Part shown: positions 8,681-17,770 of the stretch, in pieces
Numbering within the stretch: the first letter of the stretch is position 1
Layout: every line of letters starts with the position of its first letter
NCBI GenBank assembly: GCA_903896015.1
Contig: CAITWF010000018.1
Span: 1 to 60,091 of the forward strand
DNA length: 60,091 nt
Source of the DNA: an uncultured Opitutia bacterium
GTDB lineage: Bacteria; Verrucomicrobiota; Verrucomicrobiia; Opitutales; Opitutaceae
Direction of reading: 5' to 3'
Position numbers and translations under genes: made by a program
Notes under the pieces: model-generated
What the model was told of the DNA's origin: nothing
What the model saw: only the letters and a program-made list of their open reading frames with translations
Database searches by the model: none

Positions 8681-10138
8681 TCAACCCGCATCGGTCACGA
8701 CGAAGTTCTTGAACTGCCACGGGTCCTTCCGATCGAGGTCGGGCTTGTTGTAGCGATCAAAGGTGGTGTCGCGGCCCTTGAGCGGGGTCCAATCGGAGCT
8801 CTTCGAGATCCACTTGCCGAGGTAGGGCTTCGCGATGTCGAGGATGTAGTCGTGCGGGAGCTCGTCGGGGACGACGACGCCGGACTCGGGATTTTCGATC
8901 ATCCACGTCGTCGCACCGACGACCGAGATGGCGACCTGCATCGTCGTGGCATTTTGGTGCGGGACGAGGCGGCGGGACTCCTCGATCGAAAGGTCGGAGC
9001 CGACCCACCATGAGTTGTAATCGTGGCCCATGATCAGCGCGCCGAGGATGTCGGCACCGCCGGTGATCTCGTCGTTCATGATGCGCTGGTTGGCGTTCAA
9101 CTTGTAGTTGTAGCCGCGCATTTCGGCGAGCGAAGCGATCGCCTCGTCGCAGGGGCAGTAGGCGTAGTGCATCGTCGGGCGATACACGGCTTTCTTGCCG
9201 TCCCACACGGTGAGCTTGTCGGAAATCGTGAAGGCCTCGCCGTGGCGGACGACCATGCCGAGGATGTTGTAGTCGGGCACCCAGGAACGGACCCAGACAT
9301 TGATGCCCATCTGCGCGAGGCAGATTTGGTTCTTCGGGCCGTTCTTATGCTGGAAGGCGTGCTTCGGGAGCGTCTTCTCGTGCGTGCCCCAGCCCATCTC
9401 GGAGGTGGTGGTGCCTTCTTCGCGGAAGCCTTCGATCGACCAGGTGTTCACGAACTCGTCCACTTCCTTCGACTTGTTGGTGATCTGCGTGTCGCGCTCG
9501 GAGCAGTGAATGACCTTCACGCCAATCGCTTGGGCGAGACGGTTAAATTGCTGGGTCTTGATCAACTCACCGATATTCTCGGCGGCCTTCGCCTTGACCT
9601 TCTTGTCGGCGATCAGGCTGTTGCCGATGTCGATGAGGCCCTGCTTCACGAAGTGCGAGATGAGGCCGGGATTCGCGCCGTGCTCGATGACGGCAGTCGG
9701 GCCCTTGGTCTTCCACGAAGCGAGGCGCTTGCGGAGATTCATGTGCCGCCAGTAAAGCGTCTTCTCGGTCGGGTGCTGGTTCGGGCCGGCCGCGTAAGGA
9801 TCCCAGAGCTCCGTCGAGGTGTTGATGTAACGCACGCCATGGTCGTGGCACCACTGGAGGATTTCGATCGCGTCGATGTTCCACGCGAGATCGATCAGGA
9901 TGTCGCCGGCGCCGACGTGCTTCGCGAGGAGCGTCGCCATGTTTTCCTCGGTCACGCGATCGCGGACGAACCTCACGCCCTTCGAGGTCCATTGCTTCAG
10001 CTTTTCGGCGCGGTTCTCGAAATCCATCACGGTGACGTTTTTCGCGGGCACCTTGATGTGCTTGAAGAGAATCGGGAGCGTGCATTCGGCGACCGCGCCG
10101 TAGCCGACGAAGAGGATCTTGTTTTTGAATTCGATCAT
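8681..10138 (-). CDS. hss: Homospermidine synthase
   Basis: The 485-residue protein belongs to the saccharopine-dehydrogenase-like family and makes sym-homospermidine from two putrescines (or spermidine plus putrescine) using NAD. It starts MIEFKNKILFVGYGAVAE with a Rossmann glycine motif. The later stretches TSTELWDPY, VIEHGANPGLISHF and EMGWGTHEKTLP are typical of bacterial homospermidine synthase. The length fits this enzyme better than the shorter carboxynorspermidine dehydrogenase. ATG 10138 is preferred over an in-frame ATG at 10165, which only adds nine residues before the conserved start. Placement beside ornithine decarboxylase supports the function. Confidence 0.92.
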   Translation of the reverse strand: MIEFKNKILFVGYGAVAECTLPILFKHIKVPAKNVTVMDFENRAEKLKQWTSKGVRFVRDRVTEENMATLLAKHVGAGDILIDLAWNIDAIEILQWCHDHGVRYINTSTELWDPYAAGPNQHPTEKTLYWRHMNLRKRLASWKTKGPTAVIEHGANPGLISHFVKQGLIDIGNSLIADKKVKAKAAENIGELIKTQQFNRLAQAIGVKVIHCSERDTQITNKSKEVDEFVNTWSIEGFREEGTTTSEMGWGTHEKTLPKHAFQHKNGPKNQICLAQMGINVWVRSWVPDYNILGMVVRHGEAFTISDKLTVWDGKKAVYRPTMHYAYCPCDEAIASLAEMRGYNYKLNANQRIMNDEITGGADILGALIMGHDYNSWWVGSDLSIEESRRLVPHQNATTMQVAISVVGATTWMIENPESGVVVPDELPHDYILDIAKPYLGKWISKSSDWTPLKGRDTTFDRYNKPDLDRKDPWQFKNFVVTDAG

Positions 10139-10160
10139 GATGGGTGCGTGTAGATGAAAC

Positions 10161-10228
10161 GTCACTGTGCGCGACGCGCGCGCGCAGTGACAAGAATTTT
10201 TCCGCGGCGATCGCGTAACGCGATCGCC
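10161..10228. repeat. Two inverted repeats between argC and hss
   Basis: A perfect repeat with arms GGCGATCGCG and CGCGATCGCC around TAA (10206-10228) begins directly beyond the argC stop. A second, G/C-rich one with GTCACTG and CAGTGAC ends spans about 10161-10191. On the minus strand neither is followed by a T run, so they are not standard terminators. They may stabilise the message between argC and hss. Confidence 0.55.
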
Positions 10229-11254
10229 TTAAAGCAAACCGGCGGTTTCATCGAAACCGCACCAGAGATTCATGATCTGCACGGCCTGGCCGCTCGCGCC
10301 CTTGACGAGGTTGTCCTCCGCCGACGTGAGAATGAAATTTCCCGTGCGGGGATCGAAGACGGCGGAAATGTCCACGCGGTTCGTGCCGACGACGTGTGCG
10401 GTGTCAGGCGTTTCGCCGGTCGGCAGAACCTGCACGAACGGTTTGCCGGCGTAAGCGCCGCGCCACGCCGCGTAAACTTGCTCAATCGTGCCGCCGGGCG
10501 TGGCGGGCACGGTGATCGTGGTCGCAATGCCCCGGCGCATCGGCGCGAGATGCGGGTTGAACTGAATAATCGTTTTCGCGCCGCTGAAGAGTGCGAGTTG
10601 CTCTTCCACTTCGGCGAGGTGGCGGTGCTTTACGAGGCCGTAAGCTTTCGCGCTTTCGGCACGTTCGCAGAAGAGAAACGCTTCCTCGGCTTTTTTGCCG
10701 GCGCCGCTGACACCACTGAAGGAGTTCACGACAATGTGTTCCTTCGTGACGATGTTGGCTTTGAGCAGCGGCGCGAGCGGGACGATGATGCTCGTCGGGT
10801 AGCAACCGGGCGCGGCGACCAATTTCGCCTCGGTCTTCCAGGCGGGCGCGGTGAGTTCGGGCAGCACGAAGCGCGCGGACGGGAGTAATTCGGGCGCGTG
10901 GTGCTCGCCGTAGTATTTCGTGTAGGTCGCGAGATCCGCGATCCGGAAGTCGGCACTGAGATCGATCACGCGTTTGCCGGCGGCGACGAGGGCCTTCGCG
11001 TAGGTCGCAGCAGCGCCATGTGGGAGCGCGAGAAAAAACAAATCGATGTCGGTCTGCGCGAGCGCGGCGGGATCGGAGTCGGAAAATTTCAGACCCTGAT
11101 CGATGCCGCGGACGGCGGGGATGACTTGCGCGAGGGGCTTGCCGGCGTGCGTGCGCGAGGTGACGGCCGCGAGAGTAACTCGCGGATGACCGAGGAGGAG
11201 TTTGACGAGAACTTCGCCCGAGTAACCGGATGCACCGACGATGCCGACTTTCAT
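10229..11254 (-). CDS. argC: N-acetyl-gamma-glutamyl-phosphate reductase
   Basis: ArgC (341 residues) reduces acetylglutamyl phosphate to the semialdehyde with NADPH. The N-terminal Rossmann motif VGIVGASGYSGE and the catalytic cysteine in AAPGCYPTS are intact, as is HRHLAEVEEQL with a conserved histidine. It lies upstream of hss on the same strand with 90 bases between them, so the arginine and polyamine genes may share a transcript. The leader is pyrimidine-rich (CTCCTCT), the opposite of a Shine-Dalgarno sequence. Confidence 0.96.
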   Translation of the reverse strand: MKVGIVGASGYSGEVLVKLLLGHPRVTLAAVTSRTHAGKPLAQVIPAVRGIDQGLKFSDSDPAALAQTDIDLFFLALPHGAAATYAKALVAAGKRVIDLSADFRIADLATYTKYYGEHHAPELLPSARFVLPELTAPAWKTEAKLVAAPGCYPTSIIVPLAPLLKANIVTKEHIVVNSFSGVSGAGKKAEEAFLFCERAESAKAYGLVKHRHLAEVEEQLALFSGAKTIIQFNPHLAPMRRGIATTITVPATPGGTIEQVYAAWRGAYAGKPFVQVLPTGETPDTAHVVGTNRVDISAVFDPRTGNFILTSAEDNLVKGASGQAVQIMNLWCGFDETAGLL

Positions 11255-11311
11255 AGTAGAGGAGATGAATGCATCTGGGCGCGCAGCCGGGTCAAATCAC
11301 AAAGCAAAACA

Positions 11312-11333
11312 GCCCGCGCGAAATCGCGCGGGC
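11312..11333 (-). terminator. Hairpin terminator of the putative porin gene
   Basis: A perfect 10-base-pair hairpin (GCCCGCGCGA, loop AA, TCGCGCGGGC) lies 55 bases beyond the porin stop. On the minus strand it is followed by TGTTTTGCTTTG, a broken T tract, so an intrinsic terminator is likely. Confidence 0.65.
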
Positions 11334-11388
11334 CGTTGTGTTGCGGTGCCGTCGACGAGCGACGGAGGCCGACAAAGTTGAGACGCGG

Positions 11389-12234
11389 TCAGAAGGTGAT
11401 CGCGTAGCTGACGGTGACCACGCCGCGGGCAAGCGCGCCGCCGTTGGCCACCTTCGGCGTGCTGCCAAGCTTGAGGAAGTTGTCCGAGCCCTTGGTATAA
11501 GCCAAGCCGATGCTGAGCTTCTGCGTGTCCTTGACGATCTGGAAAGGCATTGTGGCGCCGATGAGCCAGTAGTTACCCCACGCCTTCAAGTCTGCCGGCT
11601 GATCGGGCGCCGAGCTGTTCCATTTATAAGTGCCGACTTGGGCGGCGAGATCGACCTCGGTGCCGGCGTCCTTCAGCGGCACAGCGTAGGCGGCGTTGAA
11701 CTCAAGGGTCGGGCCTTTGTTCACGAAGTCATAGTAGACCTTCGGGGTGAGGGTCAGCGCACCGACGGTGTAGTTGGCTGCAAGATTGGGCTCGAAGGTG
11801 CCCTTGTAGAAACCGTCGGTCTTCTTCGCACGCGGATAGGTGTAGAAGGTGAAGCCGGGTTGAAGGTTCAACGTATCCTTAACCACGTCGAATTTGTAGG
11901 AGCCGTAGAAATCGAACTCCGGATTAGACTGACCGGGAACGATTTTGGAATCGAAGGGGAAATTGCTCCACACGCCGAGAGCCAGCACATCGTAATCGTA
12001 TTCGAGCGAAGGCTCGAAGCCGGCGCCACCGAGACGCACGCCACGAAACATATACTGCGATGCGAAAGAGGGTGTAAACGTCCACGAGGCGGTTGGCGCC
12101 GCGGGCGCAGGTGCCGGGACGGCGGCCGCCGGGGCCGTTGCCGCAGCCGCAGCAGGGGCGGCAGTCTGGGCTTGGAGCGAGATGGCGCCCAGGGTCAGGG
12201 CGCTGAGGATGAGTGCAGTTGTTTTTTTGTTCAT
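11389..12234 (-). CDS. Outer-membrane beta-barrel protein, TorF-like putative porin
   Basis: The 281-residue protein has a signal peptide (MNKKTTALILSALTLGAIS, then LQAQ), an Ala/Pro-rich linker to about residue 50, then alternating hydrophobic strands beginning SWTFTPSFASQYMFRG and ending in the aromatic VTVSYAITF, typical of an outer-membrane barrel. It resembles the TorF-like putative porin family. An in-frame upstream ATG (12312) is rejected because the signal peptide begins at 12234. A sigma-54 promoter match lies about 60 bases upstream, which would suggest nitrogen- or stress-linked control. Substrate unknown. Confidence 0.8.
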   Translation of the reverse strand: MNKKTTALILSALTLGAISLQAQTAAPAAAAATAPAAAVPAPAPAAPTASWTFTPSFASQYMFRGVRLGGAGFEPSLEYDYDVLALGVWSNFPFDSKIVPGQSNPEFDFYGSYKFDVVKDTLNLQPGFTFYTYPRAKKTDGFYKGTFEPNLAANYTVGALTLTPKVYYDFVNKGPTLEFNAAYAVPLKDAGTEVDLAAQVGTYKWNSSAPDQPADLKAWGNYWLIGATMPFQIVKDTQKLSIGLAYTKGSDNFLKLGSTPKVANGGALARGVVTVSYAITF

Positions 12235-12295
12235 TTGGTATGCGTGAGTTTGCAGCAGGATTGACCGGAATTCAGTCCCGGACGGAAGGGAAGAT

Positions 12296-12311
12296 AGCAA
12301 GCGGCTTGCCA
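12296..12311 (-). promoter_or_regulatory. Candidate sigma-54 (-24/-12) promoter of the porin gene
   Basis: On the minus strand the sequence TGGCAAGCCGCTTGCT matches the sigma-54 pattern, with GG and GC separated by exactly 10 bases. Transcription would begin near 12283, giving a leader of about 50 bases before ATG 12234. The same bases form a palindrome (GCAAGC G GCTTGC), so a repressor site is the alternative. Confidence 0.6.
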
Positions 12312-12349
12312 AGTCCCCTAATCCGGCGGCGCGCCAGGGCTAATGACAC

Positions 12350-12378
12350 AAAAACGCCGACGGAAAATCCATCGGCGT
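12350..12378 (-). terminator. Rho-independent terminator of rplM-rpsI
   Basis: A hairpin with arms ACGCCGACGG (12354-12363) and CCATCGGCGT (12369-12378), one G-T pair and loop AAAAT lies about 50 bases beyond rpsI. On the minus strand it runs into TTTTTGTG. Confidence 0.75.
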
Positions 12379-12424
12379 CGTTCGTAACAGCTTCCGGCGC
12401 AGCGGCACCGGGAGGGAAACGCAC

Positions 12425-12829
<405 letters not shown>

Positions 12830-12846
12830 GGTGCTAATCTAAAAAA

Positions 12847-13275
12847 TCAAACGTCGATCTTCACCGGGTTGTTGGCTTCGTGCGTGTGCTTCGGGCCCGC
12901 GAACACGCGGAGCTTGGTCAGCATGTGGGCGGCGATGCGATTCTTCGGGAGCATGCCCTTGACCGCGTGCTCGATGATGAACTCGGGGTGGCGTTCGCGC
13001 TGCTCGGTGACTTTCCGGTAGCTCTCGCCGCCGACGAAGCCGGAGAAGAACATATACTCGTTCTGCGCTTCCTTCTTGCCCGTAAGAACGACCTTCTCGG
13101 CATTAATCACGACCACGTAGTCGCCGGTGTCGACGCTCGGGGTGTAGGAAGCCTTGTGGCGGCCACGGATCAGGTTGGCGGCCTTGACGGCGAGACGGCC
13201 AAGCACAACGCCTTCGGCATCGATCAGATGCCACTTCGGTTGCACTGTCTCCTTGCTAGCGAGGAAAGTCTTCAT
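12847..13275 (-). CDS. rplM: 50S ribosomal protein L13
   Basis: L13 (142 residues) is a large-subunit protein needed early in assembly. WHLIDAEGVVLGRLA and YRKVTEQRERHPEFI followed by AVKGMLPKN are typical. The start is set at ATG 13275 (MKTFLASKE), the usual L13 beginning, instead of an ATG five codons earlier. It heads the rplM-rpsI operon. Confidence 0.97.
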   Translation of the reverse strand: MKTFLASKETVQPKWHLIDAEGVVLGRLAVKAANLIRGRHKASYTPSVDTGDYVVVINAEKVVLTGKKEAQNEYMFFSGFVGGESYRKVTEQRERHPEFIIEHAVKGMLPKNRIAAHMLTKLRVFAGPKHTHEANNPVKIDV

Positions 13276-13290
13276 GGGAAAAGGGGTCAA

Positions 13291-13318
13291 CAGCTAGGGT
13301 TTCGCCGAGGGCTGTCAA
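13291..13318 (-). promoter_or_regulatory. Candidate promoter of rplM-rpsI
   Basis: On the minus strand a perfect -35 box TTGACA (13313-13318) is followed after 16 bases by TAGCTG (13291-13296), a poor -10 box. The start codon comes 15 bases later, so the leader would be under 10 bases. Confidence 0.35.
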
Positions 13319-13428
13319 CCCCCGTTTTTTGTGGAGTGGATCGCTGGTGAAACATCCCCTCGCGCAACAGAAAATCGCCCACCGAGGCCATGCTTGCGGG
13401 GCACAACAGCGAATGCGACCATGCGGAC

Positions 13429-13818
13429 ATGAATCATCGCTCCGTCCTCGTCGCCGCCGGCCTGCTTGGCGCCTTCGGCGTCGCCCTTGGCGCGCTCGGC
13501 GCGCATGCCTTGGAGAGTTTTCTCACCGAGCGCGGCATGACGCACGCGTGGGATACCGGCTCGCGCTACCAACTCATCCATGCCGTCGCGCTGCTCGCGG
13601 TCGCCGCGTGGCTGCGTCACGCCAAGGGCGCCGCGGCGGCGCGCGCCGGCTGGGCCGCGCGCGGCTGGATCGTGGGGACGATTCTTTTCTCCGGTTCGCT
13701 TTATGGAATCGCGGCGGGCGGGCCACGGTGGCTCGGACCGATCACGCCGCTCGGCGGACTGGCACTCATCGCCGGCTGGATCGCACTGATCGCGGCGGCG
13801 CTCGCGAAGGAAGTGTAA
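13429..13818 (+). CDS. DUF423 family small membrane protein
   Basis: This 129-residue protein has about four hydrophobic segments and the DUF423 hallmark at the N-terminus (LLGAFGVALGALGAHAL), followed by RYQLIHAVALL. Members (YgdD, TMEM256) are inner-membrane proteins of unknown function. ATG 13429 is chosen over one at 13390, which would add 13 polar residues before the first membrane segment. It ends 10 bases before the next gene and probably shares its transcript. Confidence 0.85.
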   Translation: MNHRSVLVAAGLLGAFGVALGALGAHALESFLTERGMTHAWDTGSRYQLIHAVALLAVAAWLRHAKGAAAARAGWAARGWIVGTILFSGSLYGIAAGGPRWLGPITPLGGLALIAGWIALIAAALAKEV

Positions 13819-13828
13819 CGCGATCGCC

Positions 13829-15235
13829 ATGGCGCGCCCGCTTTCACTTCCCGCCGACCTTCGCGCAATGCTCGAGGCGGTGCGGCGCGTGGGCCGGCCG
13901 CGGCTCGTCGGCGGCGGCGTGCGCGACTGGCTGCTCGGACTTGAGCCGAAAGATTTTGATCTCGAAGTGGCGGGCATAGATTTCGAGACGCTCCACCGCA
14001 CGCTCGCCCCGTTTGGCGCCACTGATGTCGTCGGACGCAGCTTCGGCGTGATCAAAGTCCGCAGCGCCGCGACCGGCGCGGAATACGACTTCTCGCTCCC
14101 GCGCCGCGAATCAAAAACCGGCGCCGGCCACCGCGGCTTCGCCGTCGCGCCCGATCCGGCGCTGAGCGATGCGGACGCCGCCGCGCGCCGCGATTTCACC
14201 GTCAACGCCATCGCGCTCGATCCGTTTTCCGGCGAACTAATCGATCCGCATGGCGGGCAGCGCGATCTCGCGGCGCGCGTTTTGCGGCACACGAGCGCGG
14301 CGTTCGTCGAGGATCCGTTGCGCGTGCTGCGCGCAATGCAGCTCGCGGCCCGCTTCGATTTCTCGCTCGCACCAGAAACCGCAACGTTGTGCCGGGGCAT
14401 CGCGAACACGTTTGCCGAGCTACCGGTCGAGCGCGTTTGGCACGAATGGGAAAAGTGGGCGGAAAAATCGCTACGCCCGTCACGGGGGCTCGCTGTGCTG
14501 GAGGAAACCGGCTGGCTGAAACACTTCCCTGAAATCGCCGCGCTGCGCGACACACCGCAGGAACCCGAGTGGCACCCGGAGGGCGACGTGTTCACCCACA
14601 CGCAATTCTGCCTCGACGCACTCGTCGTGCTCGACGACTGGAAAGATTCCGCCGGACCTCGACGCCGCGTGCTCATGTTCGCCGTGCTCGCACATGATTT
14701 CGGAAAACCCGCCACCACGGCGCAGGTCGAAAAACGCGGCGCGCTCCGCTGGACGAGTCCGGGCCACGAATCCGCGGGCGGCCCGCTCGCCGAAACTTTT
14801 CTCCGCCGCATCGGTGCGCCGCTCGAACTCGATGCGCCCGTGCGCACGCTGGTCGTCCATCATCTCGCGCACCACCACGGCCAGACTCACTTCACGGACA
14901 CGGCCGTCCGGCGCCTCGCGCGCAAACTCACCCCCGCGACGATCGACGAACTCGCGCTCGTGATGCGCGCGGACAGCAACGGCCGTCCTCCCCTCACCTC
15001 GCCGGAAACGCACCTGCGCATCGACGAACTCCTCGCGACCGCCCATGCGCTCGCGCTCGCCGACACCGCACCCAAGCCGCTGGTCCTCGGCCGGCATCTC
15101 ATCGCCCTTGGACGAAAACCCGATCCCAGTTTCAAAAAAATCTTGGAGGCCGCCTTCGAGGCGCAGTTAGACGGCGCGTTTGCCGACGAAACCGGCGGTG
15201 TCGCGTGGCTGTGCAATTTCCTGCAACAGCCTTAG
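13829..15235 (+). CDS. CCA-adding-type tRNA nucleotidyltransferase/poly(A) polymerase family protein
   Basis: The 468-residue class-II nucleotidyltransferase has GGGVRDWLLG and the metal-binding DFDLE (around residue 45), RRDFTVNAIALD, then the tRNA-binding head (DPLRVLRAMQLAARF), and a C-terminal HD phosphohydrolase region with HTQFCLDAL, AHDFGKP and VHHLAHHHG. The most likely role is adding or repairing the CCA end of tRNAs. CCA-adding, A-adding and poly(A) polymerase activities cannot be told apart from sequence alone. Its last 69 bases overlap the opposing MOSC gene. Confidence 0.9.
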   Translation: MARPLSLPADLRAMLEAVRRVGRPRLVGGGVRDWLLGLEPKDFDLEVAGIDFETLHRTLAPFGATDVVGRSFGVIKVRSAATGAEYDFSLPRRESKTGAGHRGFAVAPDPALSDADAAARRDFTVNAIALDPFSGELIDPHGGQRDLAARVLRHTSAAFVEDPLRVLRAMQLAARFDFSLAPETATLCRGIANTFAELPVERVWHEWEKWAEKSLRPSRGLAVLEETGWLKHFPEIAALRDTPQEPEWHPEGDVFTHTQFCLDALVVLDDWKDSAGPRRRVLMFAVLAHDFGKPATTAQVEKRGALRWTSPGHESAGGPLAETFLRRIGAPLELDAPVRTLVVHHLAHHHGQTHFTDTAVRRLARKLTPATIDELALVMRADSNGRPPLTSPETHLRIDELLATAHALALADTAPKPLVLGRHLIALGRKPDPSFKKILEAAFEAQLDGAFADETGGVAWLCNFLQQP

Positions 15236-15700
15236 TTCAATCGGGCCGACGCTGAGTTCGCCGTCGGTCAGAATTTTCGCGCGCAGTCCGCCGCGGCCGC
15301 GTAGCCAGTCCTCTGCGCCCGGAGCGATCGCGTGGTTCATCCAGTGGCACGGTCGCGCCTCGCCCGTGCCCTCAAACTCCATCGCGCCGAGCGTGAAACG
15401 GCGGCCGATGAGCGAATTCAGGTCAAGGCCCTCGACGACGACGTTTCGCCGAAACGCGCCCGGCGAGAGCGCAGACACGGTAAATTTCTCGCGAGCCGCC
15501 TGGAATGTTTCCCATGCGAAAAAAGTAATCTGCCCCGCGTAGTCCGCCCGCCAGCCGTAGAATCGATCGCCCTCGAGGCCCCAGCCAGCACGACCGCGCG
15601 CGCGCGGGACTTCGTTCGTCGCGTGCTCCCCGGCAGGCGCCTGGAAGTGGCCAAAAAAATTATGGCCCGGCGAAATAAAAATGTGCCGGACGTGCGACAT
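15167..15700 (-). CDS. MOSC domain protein
   Basis: The 177-residue single-domain protein resembles the molybdenum-cofactor sulfurase C-terminal (MOSC) family: HNFFGHF near the start, GLEGDRFYGW, FRRNVVVEGLDLN, and GEARPCHWM with the conserved cysteine (about residue 120) of the sulfur-carrying site. Such proteins are thought to pass sulfur to molybdenum or other metal-sulfur centres. XdhC and MocA-like proteins some 9 kb away fit a molybdo-enzyme background. The end lies inside the 3' end of the nucleotidyltransferase gene on the other strand. Confidence 0.85.
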   Translation of the reverse strand: MSHVRHIFISPGHNFFGHFQAPAGEHATNEVPRARGRAGWGLEGDRFYGWRADYAGQITFFAWETFQAAREKFTVSALSPGAFRRNVVVEGLDLNSLIGRRFTLGAMEFEGTGEARPCHWMNHAIAPGAEDWLRGRGGLRAKILTDGELSVGPIELRLLQEIAQPRDTAGFVGKRAV

Positions 15701-15713
15701 CAGCGCGTGGCGA

Positions 15714-17726
15714 TCAGTTGCCGGTTTTTGCGGGCAGATCGATCATCTGGCTCGGGCCAATTCTTACGCCGGGCTTCAGTACATTCGCTCGAAGGAAGGC
15801 GTCCACGCGCGAGAAAAACGCGATACTCTTTTCCTCCATACGGAAGCCGTGGCCCTCATCCTCCTCGATAATCATTTCGTAGGGTTTGCCGGCTTTTTTC
15901 AGCGCGCGCTCCATGTCGTAGCCATGATCGATGTGCACGCGCGGATCGTTTTTTCCGTAGGCCATGAGCAGCGGGGCGGTGATACGATCGGCGAGATTCA
16001 CCGGCGAGGTGTCGTGCAGCCGCTTGCGATCGGCCGCATCGCCGAGCGAGCCGAGCCGCGTGTTGCGCCAATACATCCGATCGGCGGGCGCGTCCTTCGG
16101 AATGAGCAGCGTGATGTCGGTGACGCCGACGTAATTGATCCCCGCGCAATACAGCTCGGGCGTCAGAGTGAGTCCCGCCATCGTGGCGTAGCCGCCGTAG
16201 CTTGCGCCGCTGATCACCACGCGCGCGGGATCGGCGATGCCTTGGGCGATCGCCCACTTCACGCCGTCGGTAAGATCGTCCTGCATTTCGAGGCCCCACT
16301 TTTTAAAACCGGCGCGCTCGAAATCGAATCCGTAGCCGCCGCTGCCGCGATAGTTGACCTGCAACACCGCAAATCCGCGACTCGCATAAAACTGCACCTC
16401 GTCGTTGTAAGCCCACTCGTCGCGAATGCCGAAGGGTCCGCCGTGCGGGTGGAGAATGAGCGGAAGATTTTTTGCGGGCCGGTTTTTTGGCAGCGTGAGG
16501 TAGCCGTGGATCAGCAGGCCGTCGCGCGCGGCAAACTCGACCGGTTTCAGCGGCGAGAGTTTGTCGGGGTCGATGCCGGGTTTCACGACGGCGAGTTCGC
16601 TCAGTTTCTGGCGGACGCGATCGTAGAGGTAGTAGACGCCTGGGTCGCGATCGCTGGACGAGAAATAAATAATCTTCGAGCCGTCCTCGGCGAACTGGCG
16701 CGGGCGGTGCACGGTGTCGGGCAGCGATTTCTCGACCTTCTGTTGCAGCGCGGCCATCTCCGGATCGATCCAGTGAAAGCGCGTGCGATCCGCGGCGTAG
16801 GCGAGGCCGACGATTTTTTTCTTGGCGGCGTCGTAGATCGTCGAGGGCACCGGGGTGGACGAGGCGACGGCGTTGGCCTCGAGCGCATCGTAAGTATCGT
16901 CGGCAAACACGAGATCGAGCAGGCGGCGCTCGGCGAGATCGTAGCGGTATATCGCTTTGGTTTTGCGGCCGACGTCGGACCATACGAACAGCGTGCGGTT
17001 GTCGCCGTCGAACGCGATCGGTTCCCAGCCGGGTTGATCCATGTGGTGCTCGCCGAGCGTGATCCAGCCCTGCTTCGCGTCGTGATAGAGGACGCGGCGG
17101 ATCTGCTGCTGATCGATCACGGCGAGGCGGACGGTGCCGGTGTGATCGCGGAGGTAGAAGTCAACGTTGCCGGGCGCCTCAATGAGTTTGGTGATGGTGC
17201 CGGTCTTGAGGTTCATCGTAGCGACGTCGGACCAATCGCCGTAGGTGAGATTGGCGAGAACGAGGATGTTTTTCGTGTCGCCTTCGATCGGACCGAGGAC
17301 GCTGCGGAAGCGGACGTTGGCCTCGCCGAGGGTGTCGGCCTTGGAGTAGCCGGAGGCGAGGACGGTGGGGTTGGCACCATCGCGATCGACGGCGTAGAGA
17401 GCGAAGGATTCGCGGCCGGCGTCGTCGACTTGGAAGAGGATGCGATCGTTGCTGGCCCACTGGGGGCGCGTGGCCTGGCGATCCTTGAAATTCGTGAGGA
17501 GGTTTTTCGTGCCCTTCTCGAGATCAATCACGGCGAGGTTCATCCGGTGCTCGTAGGGGATGAGGCAGGCGATGCGTTTGCCGTCGGGCGAAAAGGTGAG
17601 CGAGGCGATCGAGGGGGCGTGAAAGAACGTCGCGACGGGCGGCTCTTTGGGAGTAACCGACTCGGCGGCGGAGAGCGACGCGGCCAGCACGAGCGGGAGC
17701 AGCAGCAGGGGCAGGCGGGAATGCAT
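15714..17726 (-). CDS. Secreted S9 family prolyl oligopeptidase-like peptidase
   Basis: The 670-residue protein has a signal peptide (HSRLPLLLLPLVLAASLSA), a beta-propeller region (residues about 40-390, with TFSPDGKRIA-type blades) and an alpha/beta-hydrolase domain. The catalytic triad is present: Ser in GASYGGY, Asp in YGKNDPRVH, His in DEGHGF. It should cleave peptides outside the cytoplasm, probably as a dipeptidyl or acylaminoacyl peptidase. ATG 17726 begins the signal peptide; an upstream in-frame start overlaps the terminator of the receptor gene. Lying just downstream of two TonB-dependent receptors, it may process peptides taken up by them. Confidence 0.92.
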   Translation of the reverse strand: MHSRLPLLLLPLVLAASLSAAESVTPKEPPVATFFHAPSIASLTFSPDGKRIACLIPYEHRMNLAVIDLEKGTKNLLTNFKDRQATRPQWASNDRILFQVDDAGRESFALYAVDRDGANPTVLASGYSKADTLGEANVRFRSVLGPIEGDTKNILVLANLTYGDWSDVATMNLKTGTITKLIEAPGNVDFYLRDHTGTVRLAVIDQQQIRRVLYHDAKQGWITLGEHHMDQPGWEPIAFDGDNRTLFVWSDVGRKTKAIYRYDLAERRLLDLVFADDTYDALEANAVASSTPVPSTIYDAAKKKIVGLAYAADRTRFHWIDPEMAALQQKVEKSLPDTVHRPRQFAEDGSKIIYFSSSDRDPGVYYLYDRVRQKLSELAVVKPGIDPDKLSPLKPVEFAARDGLLIHGYLTLPKNRPAKNLPLILHPHGGPFGIRDEWAYNDEVQFYASRGFAVLQVNYRGSGGYGFDFERAGFKKWGLEMQDDLTDGVKWAIAQGIADPARVVISGASYGGYATMAGLTLTPELYCAGINYVGVTDITLLIPKDAPADRMYWRNTRLGSLGDAADRKRLHDTSPVNLADRITAPLLMAYGKNDPRVHIDHGYDMERALKKAGKPYEMIIEEDEGHGFRMEEKSIAFFSRVDAFLRANVLKPGVRIGPSQMIDLPAKTGN

Positions 17727-17770
17727 GCGGAAAGCAAAAGCGATTCGGCGCGCGCGAGTGAAATAAAAAA

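Noticed and set aside
10206-10228. The perfect hairpin beyond argC as a terminator
   Set aside because: On the minus strand it is followed by GCGGAAAAATT with no T run; it is kept as an inverted repeat only.
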